Shown one piece after another: positions 52,272 through 60,836 of a stretch of 64,000 bases of DNA; the first letter of the stretch is position 1, and each line of letters opens with the position of its first letter. Below the pieces are notes generated by a model. It had not been told where the DNA came from and did no database searches. It worked only from the letters and a program-made list of their open reading frames with translations. This DNA is from Donghicola tyrosinivorans (lineage in GTDB: Bacteria > Pseudomonadota > Alphaproteobacteria > Rhodobacterales > Rhodobacteraceae): positions 16,758-80,757 of the forward strand of contig NZ_PVTQ01000013.1 in the NCBI RefSeq assembly GCF_003003355.1. The letters run 5' to 3'. A program made the translations under genes and the position numbers.

Positions 52272-54821
52272 ATGAATCGTATTGGCGTCAATTCCATCTT
52301 GGAAAACTGGCAACTGTCCCTGCTATCCGCCATCGTTGCGGTCGCCATTTCGATGATCGCGCTGGCTGGATGGCAGGCGGACAACTATGCGCTGGTGACT
52401 GTTCTGGACGGCCTGTCGCCCATGCAATCCTCAACAGCGCTGGGTATTCTACTGTTGGCCTGCTTCATTGTCGCGCGAATCTCGGATGCCCGCCAATTGA
52501 TGGTGGCCTGCTTGGTTGGCATCGTGGCTCTGACGATTGGCGACAAAAGCTATTGGATGTTCAAAGGCTTTGCGCTGACCGACATTGCGGCGGGCAAAGG
52601 CCAGATGTCGAATACGACCGCCCTGTGGTTCTTGATGGCTGTTGGCGGCTTTTACGCCGCTACCTTCGCACGCTCTGACAATCAGGCGTTGGTTATGCAT
52701 GCTGTTGTGGCCTGCGCGGCGGGCGCAAATGCGTTGGCGCAAAGTTCGTCGGTGTACAATATTCAATCGGCGGCGATCTTTCCGGGCGCATCGTTCAAAG
52801 CATCCCTAAGTTTCATGGTCATTTGCGGCCCCGAGGCCCTGCGTCTGCTGACCAACCGACTGAAGCTTAACACAAAAGGCCGCTTTGCCTTCCTTGTGTC
52901 CACAGCGTTTGTGGCGTTCCTGCCGCTGTCGCTTTTGCTCAGCTTGCTGCTCCAGACATCGAACATGAGTACGGTCGAAAGCTACCAGAAAAGCGTTGAG
53001 GACAGCACAACAACGGCACTGCAACTGAACCTGAGCCAGTTGGCGAAGACAATTGACGTGATGTCCCACGCAATCAGCGAAGCTGAGACCATCGACCCGC
53101 AGGACTTCCGCAAATTTGCCGAGCGCTATTTCTCGATGACTCACGTTGCCGGGGTGTCTTTGACCTCTGCCGATGGCAGGATTATTGCGGCCTATCCGGC
53201 TGAAATCGAACAGCGCATTATCGGATCGCAATACGATTATGACGTCGCCAGAGCGCAGGCGTTCGAACAAGCAATGGCCACGGATGATCCTGTCGCAACC
53301 GCGCCCTTCCGGCTAATTTCGGGGCCCCTTCGCAATCTGGTCATGCAGCGTGTCGTCGCAAAAGACGGCTCTGTCGCGGTCATGTCTGTGAACGTCAGCG
53401 CGGCCAAACTGTTCGAGGTTTCGGGCATCCTGAGCAACCGGTTCTCGTTTTTGCTAACCGACGCCGGCGCGACGCTACTGGAATCCAATGAACCGCTGAC
53501 ACCCGGCGCGATCCCCGCCCGCGCGACAAAGATCGACTTTTTCGGCCGAGACTGGCGCTTTTCGATCTCTCCCAGCGCGACCCATCTGATGTCCCTGCGG
53601 CAGTTGGATCCGTTGATCGTGACACTGGTCGGCGCCGCCCTGTCGTTCTTTGCGGCATTCCTGTTTGCGGTGATCATCTGCCAAAGCAGACGGGCCCTCA
53701 AAAGCGCCGAAAGCACCCGCGACCGTCTGGCCGACGTCATGGAAGGTGTGTCGGACGCAATTATCTTTACACGTCCGGACGGCACCATCACCCGCGCCAA
53801 CCGCGCAGCACTGATGTTGTTGGGTGATCGCGACCTTGAATGCATCGGGCAATCGATTGACCGCTTCTTGCAGGATTATGACTTTTCCGAATTCGATGCA
53901 GCCTTCGGCGAACGTCATATCGACTATGACGCCTTCAAGAACATCCAGAAGTTCGTTCCGATGAAGGGCGACACCCAGATCGTCAGCATGTCGTCGTCGT
54001 TCATCTTCCCCGATGTGCAAGCGCGCAATCAAAGCTATGAGCAGGTGTTTTTCCTGACCTCGCTCGGGCCGCTGTTTGAAGAGTTCAAGCAGCAGACCGA
54101 ACTGACGCAAAAGCTGATGCGATCCAACGAGGCGCTGTCGCGCTTTGCCTATATCTGTTCGCACGACCTGCAAGAGCCGGTGCGTATTGCGCTGACCTTC
54201 AGCCAGAAACTGCGGGAGTATCTGGATAGCAACCAGCTGCTGGACAAGAAAAGCGAGACCTATCTGCGGTTTATCGAAGACGGCACCAGCCACAGCCGAT
54301 CGTTGATCCGCGATATTCTTGCCTATTCGAAGATCGAACATGACAACGTCGTGTCGGAACCGGCCTATCCCACCGAGGTGGCAGGCGCCGTGAAGGCTCT
54401 GCTAGAGCCGGAGCAAGCTGCTAAAGTCCAGATCGACGCCAACCTGCCCTCGGTGATGGTGAACCCCCGGCAACTGCATCAGATGTTCCAGAACCTGATC
54501 AGCAACGGACTGAAGTATCAAGACACCCCCGAAACCGCGCAGGTCCGGATCTATGGGCATGAGGAGGACGGCCTCGTCGAGCTGTGCGTGCAGGACAACG
54601 GCATCGGCATCCCAGAAAACCGCGGGGACGAGGTCTTTGCGATTTTCCGCAGGCTGCACCGGCGGGAAAAATTCTCGGGGACCGGCATCGGTTTGTCGAA
54701 CTGCCAGAAAATCGTCGAACTTCACGGCGGCCGCATCTGGCACACCCCCGCCCCGGGCGGCGGCACGATCTTTCACATGACGTTTGAACAAGCGAAGGAA
54801 ATCACCCTGAATGTCGCATGA
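52272..54821 (+). CDS. Membrane-bound sensor histidine kinase with CHASE-like and PAS domains
   Basis: This 849-residue kinase has about seven membrane helices in residues 10-230, a periplasmic-type CHASE-like sensor domain at about 235-430 (FAERYFSMTHVAGVSLTSAD, VMQRVVAKDGSVAVMSV), another helix near 450, and a PAS domain at about 480-590 (MEGVSDAIIFTRPDGTITRANRA). The phosphoacceptor is His631 in YICSHDLQEPVR. The ATPase domain has NLISNGLKY, DNGIGIP and FSGTGIGLSNC, close to phytochrome-type kinases (HWE-unlike). It overlaps the receiver gene by 11 bases. The signal is unknown. Confidence 0.88.
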   Translation: MNRIGVNSILENWQLSLLSAIVAVAISMIALAGWQADNYALVTVLDGLSPMQSSTALGILLLACFIVARISDARQLMVACLVGIVALTIGDKSYWMFKGFALTDIAAGKGQMSNTTALWFLMAVGGFYAATFARSDNQALVMHAVVACAAGANALAQSSSVYNIQSAAIFPGASFKASLSFMVICGPEALRLLTNRLKLNTKGRFAFLVSTAFVAFLPLSLLLSLLLQTSNMSTVESYQKSVEDSTTTALQLNLSQLAKTIDVMSHAISEAETIDPQDFRKFAERYFSMTHVAGVSLTSADGRIIAAYPAEIEQRIIGSQYDYDVARAQAFEQAMATDDPVATAPFRLISGPLRNLVMQRVVAKDGSVAVMSVNVSAAKLFEVSGILSNRFSFLLTDAGATLLESNEPLTPGAIPARATKIDFFGRDWRFSISPSATHLMSLRQLDPLIVTLVGAALSFFAAFLFAVIICQSRRALKSAESTRDRLADVMEGVSDAIIFTRPDGTITRANRAALMLLGDRDLECIGQSIDRFLQDYDFSEFDAAFGERHIDYDAFKNIQKFVPMKGDTQIVSMSSSFIFPDVQARNQSYEQVFFLTSLGPLFEEFKQQTELTQKLMRSNEALSRFAYICSHDLQEPVRIALTFSQKLREYLDSNQLLDKKSETYLRFIEDGTSHSRSLIRDILAYSKIEHDNVVSEPAYPTEVAGAVKALLEPEQAAKVQIDANLPSVMVNPRQLHQMFQNLISNGLKYQDTPETAQVRIYGHEEDGLVELCVQDNGIGIPENRGDEVFAIFRRLHRREKFSGTGIGLSNCQKIVELHGGRIWHTPAPGGGTIFHMTFEQAKEITLNVA

Positions 54822-55251
54822 AACGATAAAAATTCTGCTCATCGAAGACAACGAGGCAGACATCATGCTGACGCAAGACGCGTTTGAGGACGCCAAATTG
54901 CGCAATGAAATGGCCATCGCCCGTGATGGTTATGAGGCACTGGATTACCTGAACCAGACGGGTCAAAGCGAAGGCGCCGTGCTGCCCGATGTCATTTTGC
55001 TGGACCTGAACCTGCCCGGCCCCAGCGGCAAGGAAATTCTGGCCCATGTGAAATCCACACCGCACCTCAAAGACATTCCAGTGGTGGTTCTGACCAGCTC
55101 TGAAGACCCCCGTGAAATCAAACAGATCTACGATCTGGCCGCCAATTGCTACATTGCAAAGCCGATCGACTTGGATAAGTTTCTGGAAACCATGCGCGGG
55201 ATCGAGCATTTCTGGGTGCAGATGGTCGCGCTTCCGACGGAACCTGCATGA
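54811..55251 (+). CDS. Single-domain response regulator (Rcp1-like)
   Basis: This 146-residue receiver domain has no output domain. Acidic residues Glu12-Asp13, phosphoacceptor Asp65 in VILLDLNLPGPSGKE, Thr-Ser near 95 and Lys near 120 (YIAKPIDLDKF) are all present. The RDGYEALDYL and GKEILAHVKSTPHLKDIPVVVLTSSED segments match receivers paired with bacteriophytochrome-type kinases. It overlaps both neighbouring kinase genes, so all three are translated together. Confidence 0.93.
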   Translation: MSHETIKILLIEDNEADIMLTQDAFEDAKLRNEMAIARDGYEALDYLNQTGQSEGAVLPDVILLDLNLPGPSGKEILAHVKSTPHLKDIPVVVLTSSEDPREIKQIYDLAANCYIAKPIDLDKFLETMRGIEHFWVQMVALPTEPA

Positions 55252-55910
55252 GCCAAGGCACGGACATCGAAAAAGCCCTGTCGCTGATCATTCACGACAT
55301 GGGCGCGCCTCTTCGCGCCGCGACCTATTTCACCAATAGGGTCCGCAAGGCCGGCGAAAGTCAGGACAGCGCAAGCCTTGAGCGGGATTTGGACATGCTA
55401 CAGCAGTCCATCGTTCAGGCACAGGATGTTCTGGACAGCGTGCGCGGGATCCGCTCGATCCTGTTCCATTCGGCTAAGAGCGTTTCGTTCGGCCTAGATG
55501 ATATCAGGCTGTATCTGGCGTTTGAGTTCAGCGGCGCGGACATCACGTTTGAGGTCGCGGATCAGACCGTTACGGGCTGCAATCATCTGATCAATCTGGC
55601 CGCCAAAGAGGTTGTCCGGAACGCCCTGACCCATTCTGACGCCCGCAGGGCCCATGTGAAAATCGCCCATAACGACGGCGAGTTATCCGTCATCGTGCGC
55701 GATTCAGGCCCCGGCATTGACCCAGCCTTCGCAGACAGGGCGACGGCCCCTTTTCAGGTGGGCACAATCGAAAAGAAGCGCAGCGGGTCAAAAGGCATGG
55801 GCCTCTACTATGCCCAACTTGCCGTGGAAAAGCTGAATGGCAAGCTGTCTTGGACGCAAGCTGACGACGGGTTTGAGGTGTCGATCACCTGCCCGATGCC
55901 CGCCGGATGA
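55248..55910 (+). CDS. Soluble histidine kinase-like protein without sensor domain
   Basis: This 220-residue protein starts almost at a phosphorylatable H-box (His16 in SLIIHDMGAPLRA), continues as a dimerisation helix pair, then an ATPase domain (KEVVRNALTHSDA; VRDSGPGIDP; RSGSKGMGLYYAQLAVEKL). It has no membrane or input domain. It may act as a phosphotransfer partner or second kinase for the receiver encoded just upstream, whose stop overlaps its start (ATGA). Confidence 0.85.
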   Translation: MSQGTDIEKALSLIIHDMGAPLRAATYFTNRVRKAGESQDSASLERDLDMLQQSIVQAQDVLDSVRGIRSILFHSAKSVSFGLDDIRLYLAFEFSGADITFEVADQTVTGCNHLINLAAKEVVRNALTHSDARRAHVKIAHNDGELSVIVRDSGPGIDPAFADRATAPFQVGTIEKKRSGSKGMGLYYAQLAVEKLNGKLSWTQADDGFEVSITCPMPAG

Positions 55911-56009
55911 TCCTCTATCTAATTGCGATCGCGTAAAGGCGTTCCTTATGCCGCGCGAAGGCGTCTTTGCCGCCTTGCGCCGCGGAATCGCTGCACGGTT
56001 TCCCCTAAA

Positions 56010-56032
56010 GTTGTGAAGTAATTCTTCACAAC
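56010..56032. promoter_or_regulatory. Inverted repeat upstream of the sugar importer
   Basis: GTTGTGAAG (56010-56018) and CTTCACAAC (56024-56032) form a perfect 9-bp dyad with a 5-base spacer, 67 bases before the leader-peptide start. It has the form of a repressor operator. A second, bulged GC hairpin (55953-55980) just upstream may terminate the kinase operon. Confidence 0.45.
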
Positions 56033-56098
56033 ACTCAAATTCTTCCTGATTTCTTTCGCCGTGAACTCTCCTCATGGTTGCAAACACGGGAGGACAAC

Positions 56099-56194
56099 AT
56101 GCCTTTGATTTTATGCTGTTTCAGCTTTGAAACGGCGCAAAGCCTTGCGCCTATTTCTATGAGATTTCTGGTCATGGCGGCACAGACGCTATGA
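56099..56194 (+). CDS. Putative 31-codon leader peptide coupled to the sugar ABC ATPase
   Basis: An ATG at 56099 follows an excellent ribosome site (GGGAGGACAAC). The frame runs 31 codons (starting MPLILCCFSF) and stops at TGA 56192-56194, overlapping the ATPase ATG at 56191 as ATGA. The ATPase gene itself has no good ribosome site, so its translation probably depends on this small ORF. A 7-bp hairpin GGCGCAA/TTGCGCC lies inside it. The peptide has two adjacent Cys and no recognisable function. It may be a regulatory leader. Confidence 0.5.
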   Translation: MPLILCCFSFETAQSLAPISMRFLVMAAQTL

Positions 56195-57690
56195 CTTCTT
56201 TAAGTTCATCTACAACCCTTGCAGAAAGACAGTCTAACCCGCAGCGGCCCTTGGTGACCCTGCGCGGCATCCAGAAATCCTTTGGTCCGACCCATGTGCT
56301 GAAAGGCGTGAACTTTACCGTCCGGCCTGGCCAAATCCATGCGCTGCTTGGCGGGAACGGCGCAGGCAAAAGCACGATGATCCGTGTGATCACCGGTGAA
56401 ATCCGCGCGAACGCGGGCGATCTTCATCTGCAAGCCTCACACGGGGGCGATCCCAAGGTCGCCGTGGTCTACCAAGAGCTGGCCTTGATCCCCGATCTGA
56501 CCGTGGCCGAGAATATCGCCTTGGTCCACGCGCCCTCGGGTTTTGCTCTGAAACGGCAGGCGCAGGCGGCCCTCATTGCCGAAGAGGCGCTGTCGTTGAT
56601 CGACCCGCATCTGGCGCGGACAGCCCTGTTTCGCAAGGCGGGTGATCTGTCCATGCACGAAGGCCAGATCGTCGAGATTGCCCGCGCCCTCTCGACCGGT
56701 GCCGAGGTGCTGTTGCTAGACGAGCCCACCGCAAACCTGACCGCCGCCGAAACCGAACAACTCTTCGCAGTCCTGAAAGGGCTGGCCAAAGACAAGGGCA
56801 TCGGGATCGTTTTTGTGTCGCACCGGATGAAGGAAATCCGGCAGCTTTGCGATGTCTGCACGATCATTCGGGATGGCAAAACGGCCATTGATGCGCGGCC
56901 TATCGGGATGCTGACGGATGCGGCGATCATTCAGGAAATGGGCCAGCCCGCCCACCGTGCCGAGGCGCAAATCGCCCGAAATGACGGGCAGCCCGTCGTC
57001 GCGACCCTGACAGGACCGACCATCCAGCATCCAATCCAGCGCGGGACGATCTTGGGACTAGCAGGCGCGCCAGAAGGCCCCGCCCATGTGATCTCGTCCC
57101 TGATCGGGCACGGGCGGCACCGCGATTGGTGTATGACGGGGGACGGCTGGGGCAACGCGCCCACCTCTCCTCGCGACGCTGTCGCGCAGGGCATCGGCTT
57201 TGTGTCTGGCGATCGGGCCACCAAAGGCGTGCTGGCGCAGTTGCCGATCATCGACAACGTGCTGGCCTCGCGGCGGGTGCGGGAAAGGCGGCTGTTCGTC
57301 GGACAGAACGAACGGTCCGAATGCGCGGGGCTGATGCAGGCACTGAAGGTCAAGGCCGGATCAGCGTGGGACCGCCCCGGCACCCTGTCGGGCGGAAACC
57401 AGCAGAAACTGCTGGTCGCGCGCTGGTTGGGGCTGCCTCTGAAGATGGTGGTCTTTGAAGAGCCGACCCGCGGCGTCGATATCGGCACCAAACGGGACAT
57501 GTACGCGCTGATCCGCCAGATGGCCGAGGAAGGCACCATCGTTGTGTGGTGGTCCACCGAAAACGTGGAGCTGCTTGAGCTGTGCCACGAGATTCTGGCC
57601 TTTGACACCGAGGGCCAGCCCAAAGGATTTCTACCCGCTGACAGGTTCGACGAAGACGCCTTGGCGGAATTGACGGGGATGGCTGCATGA
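56191..57690 (+). CDS. Ribose-type sugar ABC importer, double ATPase (RbsA/XylG-like)
   Basis: This 499-residue protein has two fused ATPase domains. The N-terminal one has Walker A LLGGNGAGKSTMIRV near 52 and Walker B VLLLDEPTANLTAAE near 172. The C-terminal one lacks a canonical Walker A (TILGLAGAPEGP), as usual in this family, but has signature TLSGGNQQKLLVARWL near 400 and VVFEEPTRGVDIGTK near 428. The N-terminal signature is degenerate (LSMHEGQ). It drives import of a monosaccharide with the next two genes; its stop overlaps the permease start. Confidence 0.9.
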   Translation: MTSLSSSTTLAERQSNPQRPLVTLRGIQKSFGPTHVLKGVNFTVRPGQIHALLGGNGAGKSTMIRVITGEIRANAGDLHLQASHGGDPKVAVVYQELALIPDLTVAENIALVHAPSGFALKRQAQAALIAEEALSLIDPHLARTALFRKAGDLSMHEGQIVEIARALSTGAEVLLLDEPTANLTAAETEQLFAVLKGLAKDKGIGIVFVSHRMKEIRQLCDVCTIIRDGKTAIDARPIGMLTDAAIIQEMGQPAHRAEAQIARNDGQPVVATLTGPTIQHPIQRGTILGLAGAPEGPAHVISSLIGHGRHRDWCMTGDGWGNAPTSPRDAVAQGIGFVSGDRATKGVLAQLPIIDNVLASRRVRERRLFVGQNERSECAGLMQALKVKAGSAWDRPGTLSGGNQQKLLVARWLGLPLKMVVFEEPTRGVDIGTKRDMYALIRQMAEEGTIVVWWSTENVELLELCHEILAFDTEGQPKGFLPADRFDEDALAELTGMAA

Positions 57691-58679
57691 ACAGCACTTC
57701 AAACACACTGGACACCAATGGAACCACGGACACACGGGCCAAGCCCCCTTCGGTTTTGTCCACTTACCGCACAGAACTGGCCATTGCGGGTGCCATCATT
57801 GTCATCATGCTTGGCGTCGGCGCTTTCGTTCCGGCGGCGCTATCTCTGGGAAACTTTGCCAATATCGCGCAGGCCGCCGCGCCCTTGGTTATCATGGCGC
57901 TTGGCATCCTGTTGGTGATCATCACCGGCGGAATCGATCTGTCTGTGGGCTCGGTCTTTTCGCTGACAGGCATGGTGGCGGCATCAGCGATGGCGAACGG
58001 CGTGGACGGGTTCACCGCCAGCCTGATCGGCCTAGGGGTAGGCGTGGTCTTCGGGGCCATCAACGGCGCACTTGTCACTTTGGCGGGGCTGGCCCCGTTT
58101 GTGGTGACCCTGATCACCTACGCGGTCGCCGGATCGCTGGCCTTTATTGTGACCAATGGCCGCTCGGTCGGAGTTGCGGCCCCGAATTACTGGCTGTTTA
58201 ACAGCGGATCGCTGGTGCCGGGCATCGCCAACTATGTGCTGTTCTGCATCATCTTCCTGATCTGCCTTGAGTTTGTGCTGCGCAAGGTCACCTTCGGACG
58301 CTGGTTCTATGCGGTTGGCAGCTCGTCCACGGCGGCGCATCTGCTGGGTGTTCCGGTCAAGCGCACTCGGTTCGCGGCCTATGTGTTCTCCAGCACCATG
58401 GCCTCTTTCGCGGGCCTTCTAACACTGAGCTACATCCTGAACGCCGAAAGCACATCGGGCGCGTCACTGATGTTGCAGGCGATTGCGGCTGTGGTGATCG
58501 GCGGAGCCAGCCTGTTCGGCGGCACAGGATCGGCGGTCGGCGCGGTATTGGGTGCCTTGATGATCACGGTAATCCAGAACGGCGTGAACCTGATTGGCAT
58601 CAACAGTTTCTGGCAAGGCTCGGTCACGGGTCTGGCCATTCTGGTGGCGGTCCTGATTGACCGCTTCAGCCAGAAATAA
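57687..58679 (+). CDS. Ribose-type sugar ABC importer, permease (RbsC-like)
   Basis: This 330-residue BPD_transp_2 family membrane protein has about nine segments. Family features are [76 protein letters not shown] and [26 protein letters not shown]. It starts in the overlap with the ATPase stop (ATGA). Confidence 0.92.
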   Translation: MNSTSNTLDTNGTTDTRAKPPSVLSTYRTELAIAGAIIVIMLGVGAFVPAALSLGNFANIAQAAAPLVIMALGILLVIITGGIDLSVGSVFSLTGMVAASAMANGVDGFTASLIGLGVGVVFGAINGALVTLAGLAPFVVTLITYAVAGSLAFIVTNGRSVGVAAPNYWLFNSGSLVPGIANYVLFCIIFLICLEFVLRKVTFGRWFYAVGSSSTAAHLLGVPVKRTRFAAYVFSSTMASFAGLLTLSYILNAESTSGASLMLQAIAAVVIGGASLFGGTGSAVGAVLGALMITVIQNGVNLIGINSFWQGSVTGLAILVAVLIDRFSQK

Positions 58680-58716
58680 CCCCTTTATTTCAAAAGAATA
58701 TCATCGCGGAGGAGAT

Positions 58717-59682
58717 ATGATGATGATTTTCAAGAAAGCAATTCTTGCGGCATCCTTGCTGGCAGTCGCCACCGGAATGGCCCATGCCGAAGACAAAAAG
58801 ACGGTGGCCTACATCGCCCCGTCGCTGGACATCGACTACTGGCAATGGGTCGCCCGCGGCGTGCAGCAAAAAGCGGAAGAGCTGGGAATGGAGTATGTGG
58901 AATACACCTCTGAAAACTCGCCCGCGAAACAGATGGACAACGCCCGCGTGGCCGTGACCCGCGGCGTCGATGCGATCGTGATCGGGCCGGTTAGCTCGAC
59001 CTCGACCCCGCCGTTCCTGAACTACCTTGAGAAAGAGGGCATTCCAGTGGCCTTCACCGGCATCGGCCCGCAACCGGGTCTGACCAACTACACCTCGGCG
59101 GTGACCGCGAACAACTATGAGACCGGCATCGCCCAAGGCAAATTCACCTGCGAATTGGCCAAAGAACGCGGTGGCAACAAGGTTGGTATGCTTTCGCTGC
59201 CCCAAGACCGCGAGAATGCGCAAAAGTACCTGAAAGGCGCGGAAGAAGCCTTTGCCGACAACGGCTGTGAACTGGTGCAGATGCTGGAAACCAAAGGCCT
59301 CACGATCAACGAAGCGGTCACACAGGCGAACGATCTGCTGACCGCGAACCCTGACGTGAAGGCGATCTACGGCATGTACGATCAGGCGGGCACTGGCGCG
59401 GCAAAGGCGCTGGAGACGCGCGGCATGACCGGTCAGGTCGCAGTGACTGTGGCTGACGGCAGCCCCACCACCATCCAGCTGATGAAGGACGGTGCCATTC
59501 AGGGCATCTTCTTCCAAGAGGCCGTGGGCCAAGGCATCGACGCGACCGAGCAGGTCTACAAGTCCCTGAACGGCGAGGAAACCACGCAGGATATGGCGCT
59601 GCTGATGCCGCTTGTAACCGCTGACAAGATCGACAGCGACGAAGCAAAGGCCGTCATCGCGCGCGTCTTCCCGCAGGATTGA
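58717..59682 (+). CDS. Ribose-type sugar ABC importer, periplasmic binding protein
   Basis: This 321-residue RbsB-type protein starts [20 protein letters not shown] with cleavage near AHA. Features are [62 protein letters not shown] and [29 protein letters not shown] precedes the ATG at 58717. Aromatic residues in DYWQW suggest a stacked sugar ring. The specific sugar is not known; the following lactonase-like gene suggests a pentose or deoxysugar. Confidence 0.92.
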   Translation: MMMIFKKAILAASLLAVATGMAHAEDKKTVAYIAPSLDIDYWQWVARGVQQKAEELGMEYVEYTSENSPAKQMDNARVAVTRGVDAIVIGPVSSTSTPPFLNYLEKEGIPVAFTGIGPQPGLTNYTSAVTANNYETGIAQGKFTCELAKERGGNKVGMLSLPQDRENAQKYLKGAEEAFADNGCELVQMLETKGLTINEAVTQANDLLTANPDVKAIYGMYDQAGTGAAKALETRGMTGQVAVTVADGSPTTIQLMKDGAIQGIFFQEAVGQGIDATEQVYKSLNGEETTQDMALLMPLVTADKIDSDEAKAVIARVFPQD

Positions 59683-59769
59683 TCCGGCTCTCCACCGCCT
59701 TCGGGCGACAACCTGCTGGCTCCCGTTACTGACGGGGGCCTGTCTTTCCTTGCTTTGACAGAGGTTGCT

Positions 59770-60666
59770 ATGAGCGACGACATTCCCCTGATCGACCCGC
59801 ACCACCATCTGTGGGACATCACGAACAACTATTATCCGTGGCTGAACGACGGTGCCAAGCCTTCGGCCTTCGGCGATTACAGCGCCATCATCCACGACTA
59901 TCTGCTGGATGATTTTCTGGCCGACGCCGCAGGTCAGAACCTTGTGAAATCGGTGCATCTGGATGTGGGCTACGACCCAGCCGATCCGGTGGGCGAGACC
60001 CGCTGGCTACAGGCCATCGCCAACAAGCGCGGCTTTCCCCACGGGATTGTCGGCTACGCGGACTTCAGCAAACCCGATGTGGGCGATCTACTGGATGCCC
60101 ATATGGACAGCCCCAATTTCCGCGGCATCCGCCAATCGATGAACTATCACGAAGACCCGGCCAAGACCTATCTCTCGTGCCCCGAGGTCAGCCGCACCCC
60201 CGAATGGCGGCGCGGATTTCAGGAGTTGGTTCGGCGGGATCTGAGCTTTGATTTGCAGCTCTACTATCCCCAAATGGCCGAGTTCCACGAACTGGCCCGC
60301 GACTTTCCCGACACCCAGATCATCCTGAACCACACCGGCATGCAGGTGGACGGGATCGAGCATTTCGATGCATGGCGCGAGGGCATGCGCACACTGGCCT
60401 CAGCGCCGAATTTGGCCTGCAAAATCTCGGGTCTGGGAATGGGGGACTTCAACTGGACCACCGAAAGCATCCGCCCCTACGTGGAAGAGGCCATCGCGAT
60501 CTTCGGGATCGACCGCTGCATGTTTGCCTCGAACTTCCCCGTGGACAAACTGTTCTCAAGCTACGGGACGATTTTCGACGCCTTTAAACAGATCACGGCA
60601 AGCTACAGTCGGGACGAGCGGATGAAGCTGTTCCATGACAACGCCGAACGGTTCTACAAACTGTGA
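59770..60666 (+). CDS. Amidohydrolase-2 family lactonase-like enzyme
   Basis: This 298-residue TIM-barrel hydrolase has the metal-binding IDPHHHLWDITNNYYPWL, then KSVHLDVGY, NHTGMQVDGIEHF and a late ACKISGLGMGDFNWT and RCMFASNFPVDKLF. This set is typical of COG3618 enzymes such as L-fuconolactonase, rhamnonolactonase and 2-pyrone-4,6-dicarboxylate-type lactonases. In the sugar operon it would open a sugar lactone. AGAGG precedes ATG 59770. Convergent with the enolase-superfamily gene. Confidence 0.85.
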   Translation: MSDDIPLIDPHHHLWDITNNYYPWLNDGAKPSAFGDYSAIIHDYLLDDFLADAAGQNLVKSVHLDVGYDPADPVGETRWLQAIANKRGFPHGIVGYADFSKPDVGDLLDAHMDSPNFRGIRQSMNYHEDPAKTYLSCPEVSRTPEWRRGFQELVRRDLSFDLQLYYPQMAEFHELARDFPDTQIILNHTGMQVDGIEHFDAWREGMRTLASAPNLACKISGLGMGDFNWTTESIRPYVEEAIAIFGIDRCMFASNFPVDKLFSSYGTIFDAFKQITASYSRDERMKLFHDNAERFYKL

Positions 60667-60673
60667 CGGAAAA

Positions 60674-60710
60674 CGGCGACACACGGGGGAGGACATACCG
60701 TGTGCCGCCG
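60674..60710 (-). terminator. Terminator hairpin related to the cuckoo RNA stem
   Basis: On the minus strand CGGCGGCACACGG pairs with CCGTGTGTCGCCG over 13 positions (60698-60710 with 60674-60686), including a G-U pair that would be A-C on the plus strand, and runs into TTTTCC. The stem core GGCGGCACAC/GTGTGTCGCC is identical to the second stem of the small RNA at 4845-4879, and the loop contains CCTCCC. It probably ends the enolase-superfamily transcript. A separate GC dyad (60723-60741) lies just beside it. Confidence 0.65.
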
Positions 60711-60836
60711 ATACTTGCTAGGCACCGCCACTCGGGCGGTGTCTCTACATATAAACAGTCGAATATGTATATTTAAGGTGGTAACGCATGCCGCGTTGCA
60801 AGTGTGCGGTTGCGGTGCTGCCGCGCCTCCAAATGG

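Noticed and set aside
58690-59958. 422-codon open frame on the minus strand
   Set aside because: It covers the sugar binding-protein gene and the start of the lactonase gene in antisense and has no motif.
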